From NCBI RefSeq assembly GCF_047730075.1, contig NZ_CP159831.1:2728001-2792000 (forward strand): 64,000 nt of DNA, written 5' to 3'. The position numbers and the translations under genes are program-made. The DNA is from Njordibacter sp905182035 (lineage in GTDB: Bacteria > Pseudomonadota > Gammaproteobacteria > Pseudomonadales > Balneatricaceae). Shown one piece after another: positions 43,509-53,366 of this stretch. The notes beneath the pieces are model-generated. The model was given only the letters and a program-made list of their open reading frames with translations, made no database searches and was not told the origin of the DNA. The number at the start of each line of letters is the position of its first letter. Position 1 is the first letter of the stretch.

Positions 43509-44378
43509 CTATTTAGTGCGCTTAACAGGTATGCGCAAACTCTTAAGAGAACGCTTAATCGTTTTTAAGTGGGTCATGGTTTCTTCACCTAACTTCATAG
43601 TGACTCCCACGGCCAGCACATCTATCACCACCATTTGGGTGATACGAGAAGACATTAGCGTGTTTAGCTCTTTGTCTTCATCCAAGTCAATATACAAAGG
43701 AATCTGTACTTGTTGAGCTAAGGGCGTATCACTTGGACACAAGGCAATGACTGTTGCACCTGCATCCATAGCAAGTTGTGTAGAGTGAAGCAGATCTTTA
43801 GTGCGGCCCGTTTGAGAGATCGCGATCACCACATCTCCAGGCTGTAAGGTAACCGCAGCCATGGTTTGTAGGTGCGGGTCTGAATAGGCTGCAGCCGATA
43901 TATTGAGGCGGAAAAACTTATGTTGTGCATCGCTACAGATGGGTGCAGAAGCCCCAAAACCATAACAGTCAACGCGCTTAGACTGGGCTAAGGCCACAAT
44001 GGCTTTTTCTAAGTTAGCGGCATCTAAATCAGATTTAACCCGCATTAGATTACCCATCGTGGAATCAAAAATCTTTTCTTTAAATTGCTCCACTGAGTCG
44101 CGGCTATCTAAATGAAATTGTTGGTACGACGTATTAGTGCCCACAAACTGGGCTAAATTAAGCTTAAAATCTTGAAATCCATCAAAGTCTAGCGCCCGAC
44201 AAAAACGCACTACAGTGGGCTCACTTACCGAAGCCGCCGCGGCTAAATCAACAATACGCATTTGCACAATTTTTGCTCGATGTTCCAGCACATAGTCTGC
44301 CACCTTGCGCTCTGATTTGCGCAACTGCGAGTGGGACTGAGCGATTGTTTTGAATAAATCGTGGTTAGGAGTGGGCAT
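43509..44378 (-). CDS. RpiR/HexR-type transcriptional regulator
   Basis: DNA-binding regulator of 289 aa with an N-terminal HTH_6 domain (RKSERKVADYVLEHRAKIVQ and VSEPTVVRFCRALDFDGFQD at about 20-75) and a sugar-phosphate-binding SIS domain (DCYGFGASAPICSDAQHKFF, ISQTGRTKDLL). This is the HexR layout; HexR controls central sugar metabolism in many gammaproteobacteria. Here the gene follows the TRAP transporter genes by 72 bases on the same strand, so it may regulate them instead. Confidence 0.83.
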   Translation of the reverse strand: MPTPNHDLFKTIAQSHSQLRKSERKVADYVLEHRAKIVQMRIVDLAAAASVSEPTVVRFCRALDFDGFQDFKLNLAQFVGTNTSYQQFHLDSRDSVEQFKEKIFDSTMGNLMRVKSDLDAANLEKAIVALAQSKRVDCYGFGASAPICSDAQHKFFRLNISAAAYSDPHLQTMAAVTLQPGDVVIAISQTGRTKDLLHSTQLAMDAGATVIALCPSDTPLAQQVQIPLYIDLDEDKELNTLMSSRITQMVVIDVLAVGVTMKLGEETMTHLKTIKRSLKSLRIPVKRTK

Positions 44379-44450
44379 GAAATGGGCCGAAGCAATAAGG
44401 TATTATTAACATTCTACCCCATCCACTTCGGCTCAATCCACCGCCAATGC

Positions 44451-47111
44451 TCAAAATTGTAGAGAGACGTCCTTATGGCTAGCCATACAAGCAGAAACAG
44501 TGGTGGCTAAATCCACACTCATACGTTCCTGCAGGCGCAAACCAATGCTATCTTTAATGGCCATATCATAACTCACTAAAGCAGGAGCCATGTCCGTTAC
44601 AGCACGCTGGCGCCATAGAATTTCTGCCGTTAACATCTCCATGGCTTGGCTATGGTAGCCTTTAGCCTTCTCTGGATCATATTTACTGCCTTTTAAGGCC
44701 CGACGAGCTTTAGACAGTTTAGACTTAATGCTACTTACACCAGCGAACTCGCCCATATTTCTTTCTTGCAGTTTGATGGCTGCCATGGCTCCATTGGCAT
44801 CTAATTGATCAATACTTGAAGCAAGATCAGCCACATCAGCTTTTGTCTGGGCTAATGTGGATGCTTGGGTTATCCATAAGCGTAATTCTTGAATACCTTC
44901 ATAGGCTTCATCGACGTTACGGCGGTAGTCATTACGTGACTTCTTCTCTGCCTTATTCAGTTTTTCAAAAATAGGTCTTTGTATTGCCCATGTTGCAGGA
45001 ATACTAGCCTCTAAATGCTGATTTAATTGCTGAAGATCAACTATACGTTGCTCTAAGTCAGACTTACGAGTGGCATTGAGTTCAATGTCATCGAGGCGAC
45101 GCAGCTGTAACCGTGCATCTTCACTCAAACGTTTATTGCGGCGCACAGTAAGCTGAATATCTCGCACCTGAAAATGCAAGGCCTCATAACTTTGCTCAAA
45201 GTCTGTTAGTTCAGCCTTGGATTGATAGATGCCTTCTACTTTGACAAAAGTTTGACGCGCTTTGCCTAGGCTGTCTTGTAAAATTTTCGTTGCAGCAGAA
45301 GACAAATAGCTTGCATCCACCGCAGCCATGGTATCAATACTGGCTATCAAACTGACCTCTTGGTTTGCGTATAAGGAGAGCACCTGCTCCTCTAAACACG
45401 GCTGAATACGCGGATTCATAGGTGGTGGTGCAGATTCAGAAGTGAGGTAAGTACGATTAGGCAGGTAGTTGACTAAACTTGGGAAGAACCCGGTAATCAC
45501 TAAGGCCAATAGCTGCAGCCCAATAAATGGCACCACACCTTTGTAGATGGAAATGGTCTTTACTAGTTGGTCCGCCACGCCCCTCAAGTAGAAGAGCGCA
45601 AAACCAAAGGGCGGAGTAAGGAACGAGGTTTGAATATTCAAGCCAATCATCACACCCAACCACACTGCCGTAATGTTGGCACTAGGGTCTGCCAGTAATA
45701 TGGGCGCCACAATAGGCACCACCACGACAGCAATTTCGATAAAGTCTAAGAAGAAGCCTAAGATAAAGATCACCACCATGACCACGAAGAACTGCATCCA
45801 AAAACCACCAGGAAGGCTGGTGAGCATATCCTTCACCAGCTCTTCACCACCAAAGGCACGAAATGCCGAGGTGAGCATAGCTGCGCCAATAAGAATGATA
45901 AATACCATAGAAGTAGTTTTAGCCGTTTCCCCCATCACTTCATGTAGGGTGGTGCCTGTTTTAAAGACCCTCCAGCCACTCCAGGCGATTGCCATAAGCA
46001 GTGTAGCTGAAGCAACGAAACCCAGGGTCACACCTAGGCGATCTTTATCAGTATTTATGCTCTTAATATTAAGATCAAAATTGGCAACGATAAACCCTAG
46101 GGCAATAACAGAAAAAATAGCTATAAAAGCTGGCCAGTAGCGCCTTTCGTCACGATGGTGTAAACGATAGCCTGCCATCAACATAGCCCCCACCGCTCCG
46201 ACGGCTCCAGCCTGATTAACCGTTGCTACGCCCATTAAGATGGATCCTAGAACCACAAAAATCAAACTCAAAGGTGGCAATAATGCCATTAATACCTTGA
46301 CTAGAAACTGGCGATCATAAGCGCCAGAGTATCCTATTGGCGGTGCCATTTTAGGACGAATGATGGCGGTGAAGAGGATATACAATATATACAAGGCCAC
46401 TAATAGAAGGCCGGGGATAAAGGCCCCCATAAACATATCACCCGCACTGGCAGAGGAAATGTCCAGCGCTGAGGGCATAGAGAATTCACCAGTAATTTCA
46501 CGGTATGCAGCCTTGCGCATGGCGCTCGCTTGATCGGCTGCACTACTGAGCTGGTCAGCTAAAATAATAAGCACGATTGACGGTGGGATAATCTGACCTA
46601 AGGTGCCAGAGGCACAGATAGTGCCCGTAGCCAGTGAGTGTGAATACTTATTACGCAGCATGGCAGGCAAAGAAATCATGCCCATGGCAATCACAGTTGC
46701 GCCGACAATGCCTGTTGTGGCGGCCAGAAGTGCTCCCACGAGGACCACAGAAATACCCAAACCGCCAGGTACTGGCCCAAACAACTGGGCCATAGTCACC
46801 AACAAATCTTCTGCAACTTTAGACCGTTGCAGCATAATGCCCATAAAAATAAATAATGGGATCGCGATCAGAGTATCCCGCTCAACGTTCCAATAAAGGC
46901 TTCTAAAATTTGTCACACCTGCACTAAGCCATTGTACTGGGCCACCTTCGTGGAAGTAGGCATTTGGGTTATCGGCAAAAATCCAGCCTGCTAAGGCAGC
47001 TAGACCAATGGCAATAATAGAAGAGCCCGGCAAAGAGAATGCCACAGGAAAACCAGAAATAAGCGCCGTAATCATTAACAGGACTAAAATCCCTAAAAAC
47101 AAAAGTTCCAT
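44451..47111 (-). CDS. TRAP transporter large permease DctM with long C-terminal soluble extension
   Basis: Large membrane subunit of a TRAP importer that uses an ion gradient. The N-terminal part has DctM features: FPVAFSLPGSSI, LIAIPLFIFMGIMLQRS, SGTLGQIIPPSIVLIILADQ and GFFLDFIEIAVVVVPI. The protein is 886 aa, about twice the usual DctM. The permease ends near residue 560, and the last roughly 320 residues are hydrophilic and heptad-rich (VRRNKRLSEDARLQLRRLDD and onward), predicted coiled coil. An extra hydrophobic block about 330-385 splits the permease. It follows DctQ by 11 bases. Confidence 0.85.
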   Translation of the reverse strand: MELLFLGILVLLMITALISGFPVAFSLPGSSIIAIGLAALAGWIFADNPNAYFHEGGPVQWLSAGVTNFRSLYWNVERDTLIAIPLFIFMGIMLQRSKVAEDLLVTMAQLFGPVPGGLGISVVLVGALLAATTGIVGATVIAMGMISLPAMLRNKYSHSLATGTICASGTLGQIIPPSIVLIILADQLSSAADQASAMRKAAYREITGEFSMPSALDISSASAGDMFMGAFIPGLLLVALYILYILFTAIIRPKMAPPIGYSGAYDRQFLVKVLMALLPPLSLIFVVLGSILMGVATVNQAGAVGAVGAMLMAGYRLHHRDERRYWPAFIAIFSVIALGFIVANFDLNIKSINTDKDRLGVTLGFVASATLLMAIAWSGWRVFKTGTTLHEVMGETAKTTSMVFIILIGAAMLTSAFRAFGGEELVKDMLTSLPGGFWMQFFVVMVVIFILGFFLDFIEIAVVVVPIVAPILLADPSANITAVWLGVMIGLNIQTSFLTPPFGFALFYLRGVADQLVKTISIYKGVVPFIGLQLLALVITGFFPSLVNYLPNRTYLTSESAPPPMNPRIQPCLEEQVLSLYANQEVSLIASIDTMAAVDASYLSSAATKILQDSLGKARQTFVKVEGIYQSKAELTDFEQSYEALHFQVRDIQLTVRRNKRLSEDARLQLRRLDDIELNATRKSDLEQRIVDLQQLNQHLEASIPATWAIQRPIFEKLNKAEKKSRNDYRRNVDEAYEGIQELRLWITQASTLAQTKADVADLASSIDQLDANGAMAAIKLQERNMGEFAGVSSIKSKLSKARRALKGSKYDPEKAKGYHSQAMEMLTAEILWRQRAVTDMAPALVSYDMAIKDSIGLRLQERMSVDLATTVSACMASHKDVSLQF

Positions 47112-47122
47112 AACCGAGTGTC

Positions 47123-48136
47123 CTAGGGCTTAGCCGTTGTTGTCGCTGTTTCGCCACGTAGCACACCAAAGTGCTTGAGCAAGTAACTTGAAAATTGAAT
47201 AACCATAGAAAAAGCAAATATGGCCAAAAAGCCCACCATAATGTATTTCACATACATGCCGTAGCCGCTTTGGGACACTTCTACGCTAAGTAATGGGCTA
47301 TTAATACTGCTAGTTCTATCCCACATTCCTAGTGTAAGAATGGTAAAACACAGTGGTAACCCAAGTAAACTCACACCAAAGATGTTGACCCAAGATTGGG
47401 TGCGGGCCTTAAAATGAGTATAGGCTACATCGACCCGAATATGCCCTTCAACGAGCAAGGTATTAGCCGACGCAAATAAGAACAGTGCGGCGTACCAAAA
47501 GCGCACAAGGTCACCCATAAAGGCTTGTTCATAAGAGAATATAAAACGGGTAATTACAATCAGAAATTCAGCCACAACCACTAACAAAGGCAGCCATATA
47601 AAACCTAAGCCTTTGCTGCGTATGGCAATAAAACAGGCCAATAACGTCAAAGGTAAATGCACATAAGCACCCCGAAACTTTGGTTTGCCTAATTCACTGG
47701 TGAGGTCCCTGCCGACTATAGGTTCTAGCATCAACTCAATACGCAAGAAAGACACTAACATGTCCGCCATGCCCACCAATAAAACCATCCAAAAGGCAGC
47801 TTTTATACTGGTGGCCGCCCAATCTGAAACTCTCATTGAAAGGTTTTGATAGCTTTCAGTACGTAATCTAAATACGTGCACCATCGCCAATATAGGCGCC
47901 GCCACATAGCTCAATACCTGAAGCCATCCAAGACCTGCAGCAGGGCCAGTAGGTAATTCACCCCCTAGGGTGTTCAATGCTCCTGGCCAAAGTGCCCAGA
48001 AGTTTAAAAAATTATTAAGCACAAAGATAACCGTGGCATACACCACGGTAAAAGCGAGACTGCGAAGCAGTAAATCTTGCTTAAGTAAAACGCTCGAAGA
48101 ACTCAATGAGCTCAAAGGGCTAGACGAGTGTTGCAT
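47123..48136 (-). CDS. TRAP transporter small permease DctQ, long form
   Basis: Small membrane subunit of the TRAP transporter. The DctQ motif sits late in the protein (LLVEGHIRVDVAYTHFKART at about residues 228-247), and the N-terminal half adds several helices, giving 337 aa against 160-200 in most DctQ proteins. Long DctQ proteins occur with TakP-type binding proteins. I use the ATG at 48136; a GTG four codons upstream is also open and neither has a good ribosome site. It is 11 bases before DctM. Confidence 0.8.
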   Translation of the reverse strand: MQHSSSPLSSLSSSSVLLKQDLLLRSLAFTVVYATVIFVLNNFLNFWALWPGALNTLGGELPTGPAAGLGWLQVLSYVAAPILAMVHVFRLRTESYQNLSMRVSDWAATSIKAAFWMVLLVGMADMLVSFLRIELMLEPIVGRDLTSELGKPKFRGAYVHLPLTLLACFIAIRSKGLGFIWLPLLVVVAEFLIVITRFIFSYEQAFMGDLVRFWYAALFLFASANTLLVEGHIRVDVAYTHFKARTQSWVNIFGVSLLGLPLCFTILTLGMWDRTSSINSPLLSVEVSQSGYGMYVKYIMVGFLAIFAFSMVIQFSSYLLKHFGVLRGETATTTAKP

Positions 48137-48182
48137 GGTTAAAACCACTAGCGTATCGATAAATAGAACTGAAAACGGAAAA

Positions 48183-48211
48183 ACCCGTCCATAACTGCGT
48201 CATGGACGGGT
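48183..48211 (-). terminator. Intercistronic hairpin between dctP and dctQ
   Basis: ACCCGTCCAT (48183-48192) and ATGGACGGGT (48202-48211) pair perfectly over 10 bp. Read on the minus strand it is followed by five T residues, so it is a good partial terminator after dctP. It would allow far more binding protein than permease to be made. Confidence 0.7.
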
Positions 48212-48229
48212 ATACCTAGGGTACAACCA

Positions 48230-49324
48230 CTAACCACCTAGCGCACGGTTACGCTGTGTTAGATAGGCTTGATCAGAAATCTCTGCCCATGCTCCGATAT
48301 CAGCTCGTGCAGTAACAAAGCTCTGATGAATACGATTAGCCAAATCACTATGCTCCTGAACTTCGGCAAACACTTCTTCAGAAGCCTCAGCAAAGCCATC
48401 GTAAATATCGTCATTGAACTGGCGAAGCTTCACGCCTTGATCATTCACTAAACGTTTGAGCGCCGCACCATTTTTGGCGTTGTACTCTGACATCATCACG
48501 TCATTTTCCATAGAGGAGGCCGCTTCAATCATCATTTGATCAGATTTACTCAAGCCATCCCACCAGGTCTTGTTCATGCCACAAGACAGCATAGCACCTG
48601 GCTCATGCATGCCTGGGTAGTAGTAGAACTTAGCTGCTTCGTAGAACTTCATTATTTCGTCGTTCCAAGGTCCAACCCATTCTGTTGCATCAATAGAGCC
48701 AGAAATAAGGTTTTCATAAATCTGACCGCCTGGTAGTGAAACAGGAGAGCCGCCTAGCTTAGCTAATACGTCGCCACCAAGACCTGGCATCCGCATCTTC
48801 AAACCCTTGAAGTCGTCTACACTGTTCATTTCCTTACGGAACCAGCCACCCATTTGGACACCAGTGTTGCCACACATTAGGCCTTTAAGGCCATAATCTG
48901 CACCCAACTCGTCCCATAGTTCTTGACCACCACCAAAGCGAATCCAAGCATTCATCTCGGTATAGGTTAAGCCAAAAGGAACTGAGGTAAAGTAAGCAAA
49001 GCCTGGATGCTTGCCTTTCCAATAGTATTCAGCAGCGTGGTACATCTGAGCGTTGCCAGAAGCCACCTCATCAAATGAGTCGAACGCCTTAACACGCTCA
49101 TTTGCAGCGTAGTAAGTCACTTGGATACGACCGTCACTCATGTCATTTAAACGCTGAGCAAAACGCTGAGCACCCGTACCTAAACCTGGGAAATCTCGAC
49201 CCCAAGTTGCCACCATAGCTATTTCTACTCGTTCTTTAGCGATAGCTGGCGCAGCAATGGTAGAAGCTGCTGCTGCGCCACCTAAACCAACCAAACCTTT
49301 CTTTAAAATTTCACGTCTTTGCAT
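48230..49324 (-). CDS. TRAP transporter periplasmic binding protein, TakP/DctP type
   Basis: Substrate-binding protein of the TRAP importer, 364 aa from the ATG at 49324. The start QRREILKKGLVGLGGAAAAS is a twin-arginine signal. GGAG nine bases upstream fits this start. The body matches TakP of Rhodobacter, which binds 2-oxo acids as a dimer: GNTGVQMGGWFRKEMNSVDD, GLKMRMPGLGGDVLAKLGG and GSIDATEWVGPWNDE. The likely substrate is therefore a 2-oxo acid or similar carboxylate. It is the first gene of the operon. Confidence 0.88.
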   Translation of the reverse strand: MQRREILKKGLVGLGGAAAASTIAAPAIAKERVEIAMVATWGRDFPGLGTGAQRFAQRLNDMSDGRIQVTYYAANERVKAFDSFDEVASGNAQMYHAAEYYWKGKHPGFAYFTSVPFGLTYTEMNAWIRFGGGQELWDELGADYGLKGLMCGNTGVQMGGWFRKEMNSVDDFKGLKMRMPGLGGDVLAKLGGSPVSLPGGQIYENLISGSIDATEWVGPWNDEIMKFYEAAKFYYYPGMHEPGAMLSCGMNKTWWDGLSKSDQMMIEAASSMENDVMMSEYNAKNGAALKRLVNDQGVKLRQFNDDIYDGFAEASEEVFAEVQEHSDLANRIHQSFVTARADIGAWAEISDQAYLTQRNRALGG

Positions 49325-49597
49325 TTCCATGATCTCCAGTGTTGTTTTTATTAAGCTAGACAACAGAAAAGTAACTCACTCACAACGGTGATATTTACCT
49401 CATCTGTGGTTACAATAGGTAATAATTTAATGACTTATTTAACCAAAAATATGTCTTAACTGAAATTAACATACGCCCTTAGTCTAAAGCTAGCAACTAG
49501 ACTAAAGTATTGTGGTCAGATCAGTTGAGCTGTTATCTAAAAATTTCATTTGGATCATATATAAATGCGTACTCACAGCGCCCACACGGACAAGATA

Positions 49598-51823
49598 ATG
49601 GATGTTTCTCGCCTTTTAAATGAACTCAACAGCTCACAACGCGAGGCCGTTGCTGCGCCTGAAGAAAACTTGCTCATATTAGCTGGCGCCGGCAGTGGTA
49701 AAACCCGCGTACTGGTGCACCGTATTGCATGGTTAATCGAAGCGGAAAATATTTCTCCTTGGTCCATTATGGCGGTGACGTTTACCAACAAAGCAGCACG
49801 GGAAATGCGCGCCCGCATTGAAAGCCTGATGGGGTTGGACACACAACAATTATGGGTGGGCACGTTCCATGGTTTGGCCCATCGACTACTGCGCCGACAT
49901 TGGCAAGAAGCAGGTTTACAACAACAATTTCAAATTCTAGACAGCGATGACCAGCTCAGCATCCTTAAACGTTTGTGCAAGGAAATGCAGTTGGATGAAA
50001 GCCGCTGGCCAGTGCGTCAGTTCCAGCATTTCATTAACGGGTGTAAAGATGAGGGCAAGCGACCACAGCACATAGAAACCCATGGCGACTTTCAACTCGA
50101 CACTCAAGTGAAGGTGTACGCCGCCTACCACCAAGCTTGCGAGCGTGCTGGGTTAGTCGATTTTGGTGAACTACTGCTGCGCAGTCATGAGCTATGGCTA
50201 AACAATAGCGCTTTATTGGCCCATTACCAGGGCCGATTTAAACACTTGTTAGTGGACGAGTTTCAAGACACCAACACCATCCAATATGCTTGGTTACGTG
50301 TACTTTCTGGCTCTGCCGCTAAAGTAATGGCCGTAGGTGACGACGACCAATCTATCTACGGATGGCGTGGTGCGAAAATAGAAAACATTCAGTATTTTGA
50401 GCGTGATTTTGGCAATGCCATTACCGTGCGCTTAGAACAAAATTACCGCTCCACTGGCACCATACTTAAAGCTGCAAATGGTTTAATTTCTAACAATAGC
50501 GGCCGCCTTGGCAAGAACTTGTGGACCGATGGCAGTGACGGCGAACAGATTGCTTTATATGCAGCATTTAATGAAATGGACGAAGCACGCTTTATCGTTG
50601 ATCAAATTGACCAATGGCAAAAAGAGGGTGGACTACGTGCCGAATGCGCCATTTTATACCGCTCAAACGCCCAGTCTCGGGTGTTAGAAGAAGCGTTAAT
50701 TCGTGCGCAAATGCCTTATCGCATTTATGGTGGCCAGCGTTTTTATGATCGCCTAGAAATTCGTAACGCCCTAGCTTATTTGCGCCTCATCAAGAATCGC
50801 AACGATGATGCAGCTATGGAGCGAGTATTTAACGTGCCTACTCGGGGAGTGGGTGCAGCCACAGTAGCTAAAATCCGCCAGAACGCGCGCGCTGAAGGCT
50901 GCTCCATGTGGGATAGTACCAACCAAATCATCACCAACAATGTACTTCCTACACGGGCCCATAACGCTACTGATAGCTTCGTTAACCTCATCAACCGTCT
51001 GGATGAAGAAACCAGTGAAGCCTTATTACACGACATGGTGGACCATGTGATCCAGCAATCTGGGCTCATTCAACACCACCTTAAAGAGAAAGGTGAAAAG
51101 GCTCAAACACGTATCGATAACCTTAAGGAACTAGTAAGTGCCGCTAAAGGTTTTGCCAGCACTTGGAACCCCGCACAACAGTCTGATGACCCCGACGCCG
51201 AATTAGACCCAGTAGCCACCACCCCATTAGCCGCCATGCTTGACCAAGCCGCACTTGATGCGGGTGAACAACAAGCTGATGAATCTGAAGACAGCGTGCA
51301 GCTGATGACTTTGCACTCTGCCAAGGGCCTTGAGTTCCCTATGGTGTTTTTAGGGGGTGTAGAAGAAGGTTTGTTCCCTCACAAGATGTCTCTGGAAGAG
51401 GGAGACCGTTTAGAAGAAGAGCGCCGTCTTTGTTATGTGGGAATCACCCGTGCTATGCAGCGCTTGTTTATCACCTACGCCGAAAGTCGCCGCTTACACG
51501 GCCAAGACACCTTTAACCGCCCTTCTCGTTTTATTGGTGAAATTCCAGAAGGTTTAATGAACGAGGTACGGCTCAAATCCAGCATCAGCCGCCCCGTTAC
51601 AGCAAGACCTACCCCAACAAGGCAATACGACCGTTGGGGCCGCCACCAAGTTTTAGAAACTCCCGTTGTTGCCTTAGGGCAGAACGTACGCCACCCTTTA
51701 TTTGGCATGGGTGTTGTAGTTAATGCCGAGGGTTCTGGCCCACAAGCACGAGTGCAGGTGAACTTTGAAAACGAAGGCAGTAAATGGCTAGTGTTAGCCT
51801 ATGCTAAGTTAGAAAACCTTTAG
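49598..51823 (+). CDS. uvrD: DNA helicase II UvrD
   Basis: Superfamily 1 3'-5' helicase for nucleotide excision and mismatch repair. From the ATG at 49598 it begins MDVSRLLNELNSSQREAVAA, as in E. coli UvrD, so I reject an earlier start at 49565. Motifs are AGAGSGKTRV (Walker A, about 30), DEFQDTN (Walker B), VGDDDQSIYGWRGA, LEQNYRS, and LMTLHSAKGLEFPMVFLGG at about 570. The C-terminal VRHPLFGMGVVV tudor-like piece is present. The length of 741 aa is slightly above the 720 of E. coli. I saw no LexA box upstream. Confidence 0.93.
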   Translation: MDVSRLLNELNSSQREAVAAPEENLLILAGAGSGKTRVLVHRIAWLIEAENISPWSIMAVTFTNKAAREMRARIESLMGLDTQQLWVGTFHGLAHRLLRRHWQEAGLQQQFQILDSDDQLSILKRLCKEMQLDESRWPVRQFQHFINGCKDEGKRPQHIETHGDFQLDTQVKVYAAYHQACERAGLVDFGELLLRSHELWLNNSALLAHYQGRFKHLLVDEFQDTNTIQYAWLRVLSGSAAKVMAVGDDDQSIYGWRGAKIENIQYFERDFGNAITVRLEQNYRSTGTILKAANGLISNNSGRLGKNLWTDGSDGEQIALYAAFNEMDEARFIVDQIDQWQKEGGLRAECAILYRSNAQSRVLEEALIRAQMPYRIYGGQRFYDRLEIRNALAYLRLIKNRNDDAAMERVFNVPTRGVGAATVAKIRQNARAEGCSMWDSTNQIITNNVLPTRAHNATDSFVNLINRLDEETSEALLHDMVDHVIQQSGLIQHHLKEKGEKAQTRIDNLKELVSAAKGFASTWNPAQQSDDPDAELDPVATTPLAAMLDQAALDAGEQQADESEDSVQLMTLHSAKGLEFPMVFLGGVEEGLFPHKMSLEEGDRLEEERRLCYVGITRAMQRLFITYAESRRLHGQDTFNRPSRFIGEIPEGLMNEVRLKSSISRPVTARPTPTRQYDRWGRHQVLETPVVALGQNVRHPLFGMGVVVNAEGSGPQARVQVNFENEGSKWLVLAYAKLENL

Positions 51824-51832
51824 GTATAAATC

Positions 51833-53326
51833 ATGAACACCACCTCTTCAGCCGTCAGCCCCGAATTTGACACTACGTTTGCCAGCCTGCCAGAACGTTT
51901 TTACAGCTACACCCAACCCGTTGCCGTAGCTCACGCAACGCCTATCATTGATAACCCAACCCTTGGCAAAGAACTAGGCATTGACCCCCAATGGCTGGCA
52001 TCCGATGAAGCTTTGCAGGTATTGGCAGGTAATCAAACCGCCATGGGTTCAGCACCAATGGCCCAGGCCTATGCAGGTCACCAATTTGGATCGTTTAATC
52101 CTCAATTAGGTGACGGCAGAGCACACTTGTTGGGGGAAATAGTTGCTCCAAATGGCGAGCGTTTTGACTTACAGCTCAAAGGATCTGGGCCTACACCGTA
52201 CTCCCGCCGTGGTGATGGTCGCTCACCTCTAGGGCCCGTAATCAGGGAATACCTCATCAGCGAAGCCATGGCCAGTTTAGGTGTGCCCACTACCCGCAGT
52301 CTTGCAGCGATCGCTACAGGTGAAAGTGTTATGCGCCAAGGTCCGGCACCTGGAGCCGTGTTAACTCGCATCGCTCCAAGTCACATTCGTGTCGGTACCT
52401 TTGAATATTTTGCTATGCAAGGGGATGAAGAAGCCGTTAAGACCCTTGCAGATTATTGCCTTAAACGCCATTTTTCACATCTAATTAAGCACCAACAGCC
52501 TTACTTAGCATTGCTCAATGCAGTCATAGAACGCCAAGCTAAACTCATTGCTCAATGGCAAGGTTTTGGTTTTATTCACGGCGTAATGAACACCGACAAC
52601 ATGCTTATTTGTGGTGCCACGGTTGACTACGGGCCCTGCGCTTTTATGGATCAGTTCGACCCAGAAAAAGTATTTAGTTCTATTGATCGACAAGGCCGCT
52701 ACCGTTATAACCAGCAACCTGGTATCGGCCAGTGGAACTTAGCTCGCCTTGCCCAAGCCTTGCTACCGCTATTGCACAAAGATGATGAGCAAGCATTGGC
52801 GGATGCCCAACAATCGTTGGACAATTACGTCAAGCATTATGGTGCAGCTTATCAACTAGTAATGAGTAACAAGCTTGGTATTAGCAAGCCACAAGGTGGC
52901 GATCAAGCATTGACGGAACAACTCTTGGCCATCATGGCCGAGCATCAGCTAGATTTCACTTTGTGTTTTAGATATTTGCTTGATCAAGTAGCAACAGGTG
53001 CCAAACACCAACCCCTTGGGGATGCTTTTATTGCCCCCAACGAGCTCGTTGTGTGGCAGCAACAATGGCAGCAACGCTTAGCTACAGACCCACAAGGCCA
53101 AACGCAACGGTATCAACAAATGAAACGTGCTAATCCAGCCTTTATTGCCCGCAATCACCAAGTTGAGCTGGCAATAAGAGCCGCCGAAGACAAGGGCGAT
53201 TACCAACCCTTTTACGCGCTGCTCAAAGTTGTTCAGTCCCCCAGTGATTACCAACAAACACTGAGAAATTTTGCCCTTGCTCCCATGCCACAAGAAGTGG
53301 TGCAACATACTTTCTGTGGCACTTAA
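51833..53326 (+). CDS. selO: SelO-family protein AMPylase (YdiU)
   Basis: Pseudokinase-like enzyme that transfers AMP to proteins in redox control. The signature is LKGSGPTPYSRRGDGRSPLG at about residues 107-126, with VPTTRSLAAIATGE, GVMNTDNMLICGATVDYGPC holding the metal-binding residues, and the C-terminal NPAFIARNHQVE. The 497 aa length is normal. The last residues are FCGT, so the C-terminal C is Cys (not selenocysteine) in CGT. It follows uvrD by 9 bases. Confidence 0.92.
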   Translation: MNTTSSAVSPEFDTTFASLPERFYSYTQPVAVAHATPIIDNPTLGKELGIDPQWLASDEALQVLAGNQTAMGSAPMAQAYAGHQFGSFNPQLGDGRAHLLGEIVAPNGERFDLQLKGSGPTPYSRRGDGRSPLGPVIREYLISEAMASLGVPTTRSLAAIATGESVMRQGPAPGAVLTRIAPSHIRVGTFEYFAMQGDEEAVKTLADYCLKRHFSHLIKHQQPYLALLNAVIERQAKLIAQWQGFGFIHGVMNTDNMLICGATVDYGPCAFMDQFDPEKVFSSIDRQGRYRYNQQPGIGQWNLARLAQALLPLLHKDDEQALADAQQSLDNYVKHYGAAYQLVMSNKLGISKPQGGDQALTEQLLAIMAEHQLDFTLCFRYLLDQVATGAKHQPLGDAFIAPNELVVWQQQWQQRLATDPQGQTQRYQQMKRANPAFIARNHQVELAIRAAEDKGDYQPFYALLKVVQSPSDYQQTLRNFALAPMPQEVVQHTFCGT

Positions 53327-53366
53327 CAATACATAAAACGGTTACATGCATAGCCACTGCTCCGCT

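Noticed and set aside
53315..53326. Selenocysteine at the SelO C-terminus
   Set aside because: The codon near the end is TGT for Cys (FCGT then TAA) and no in-frame TGA or SECIS-like hairpin is evident.
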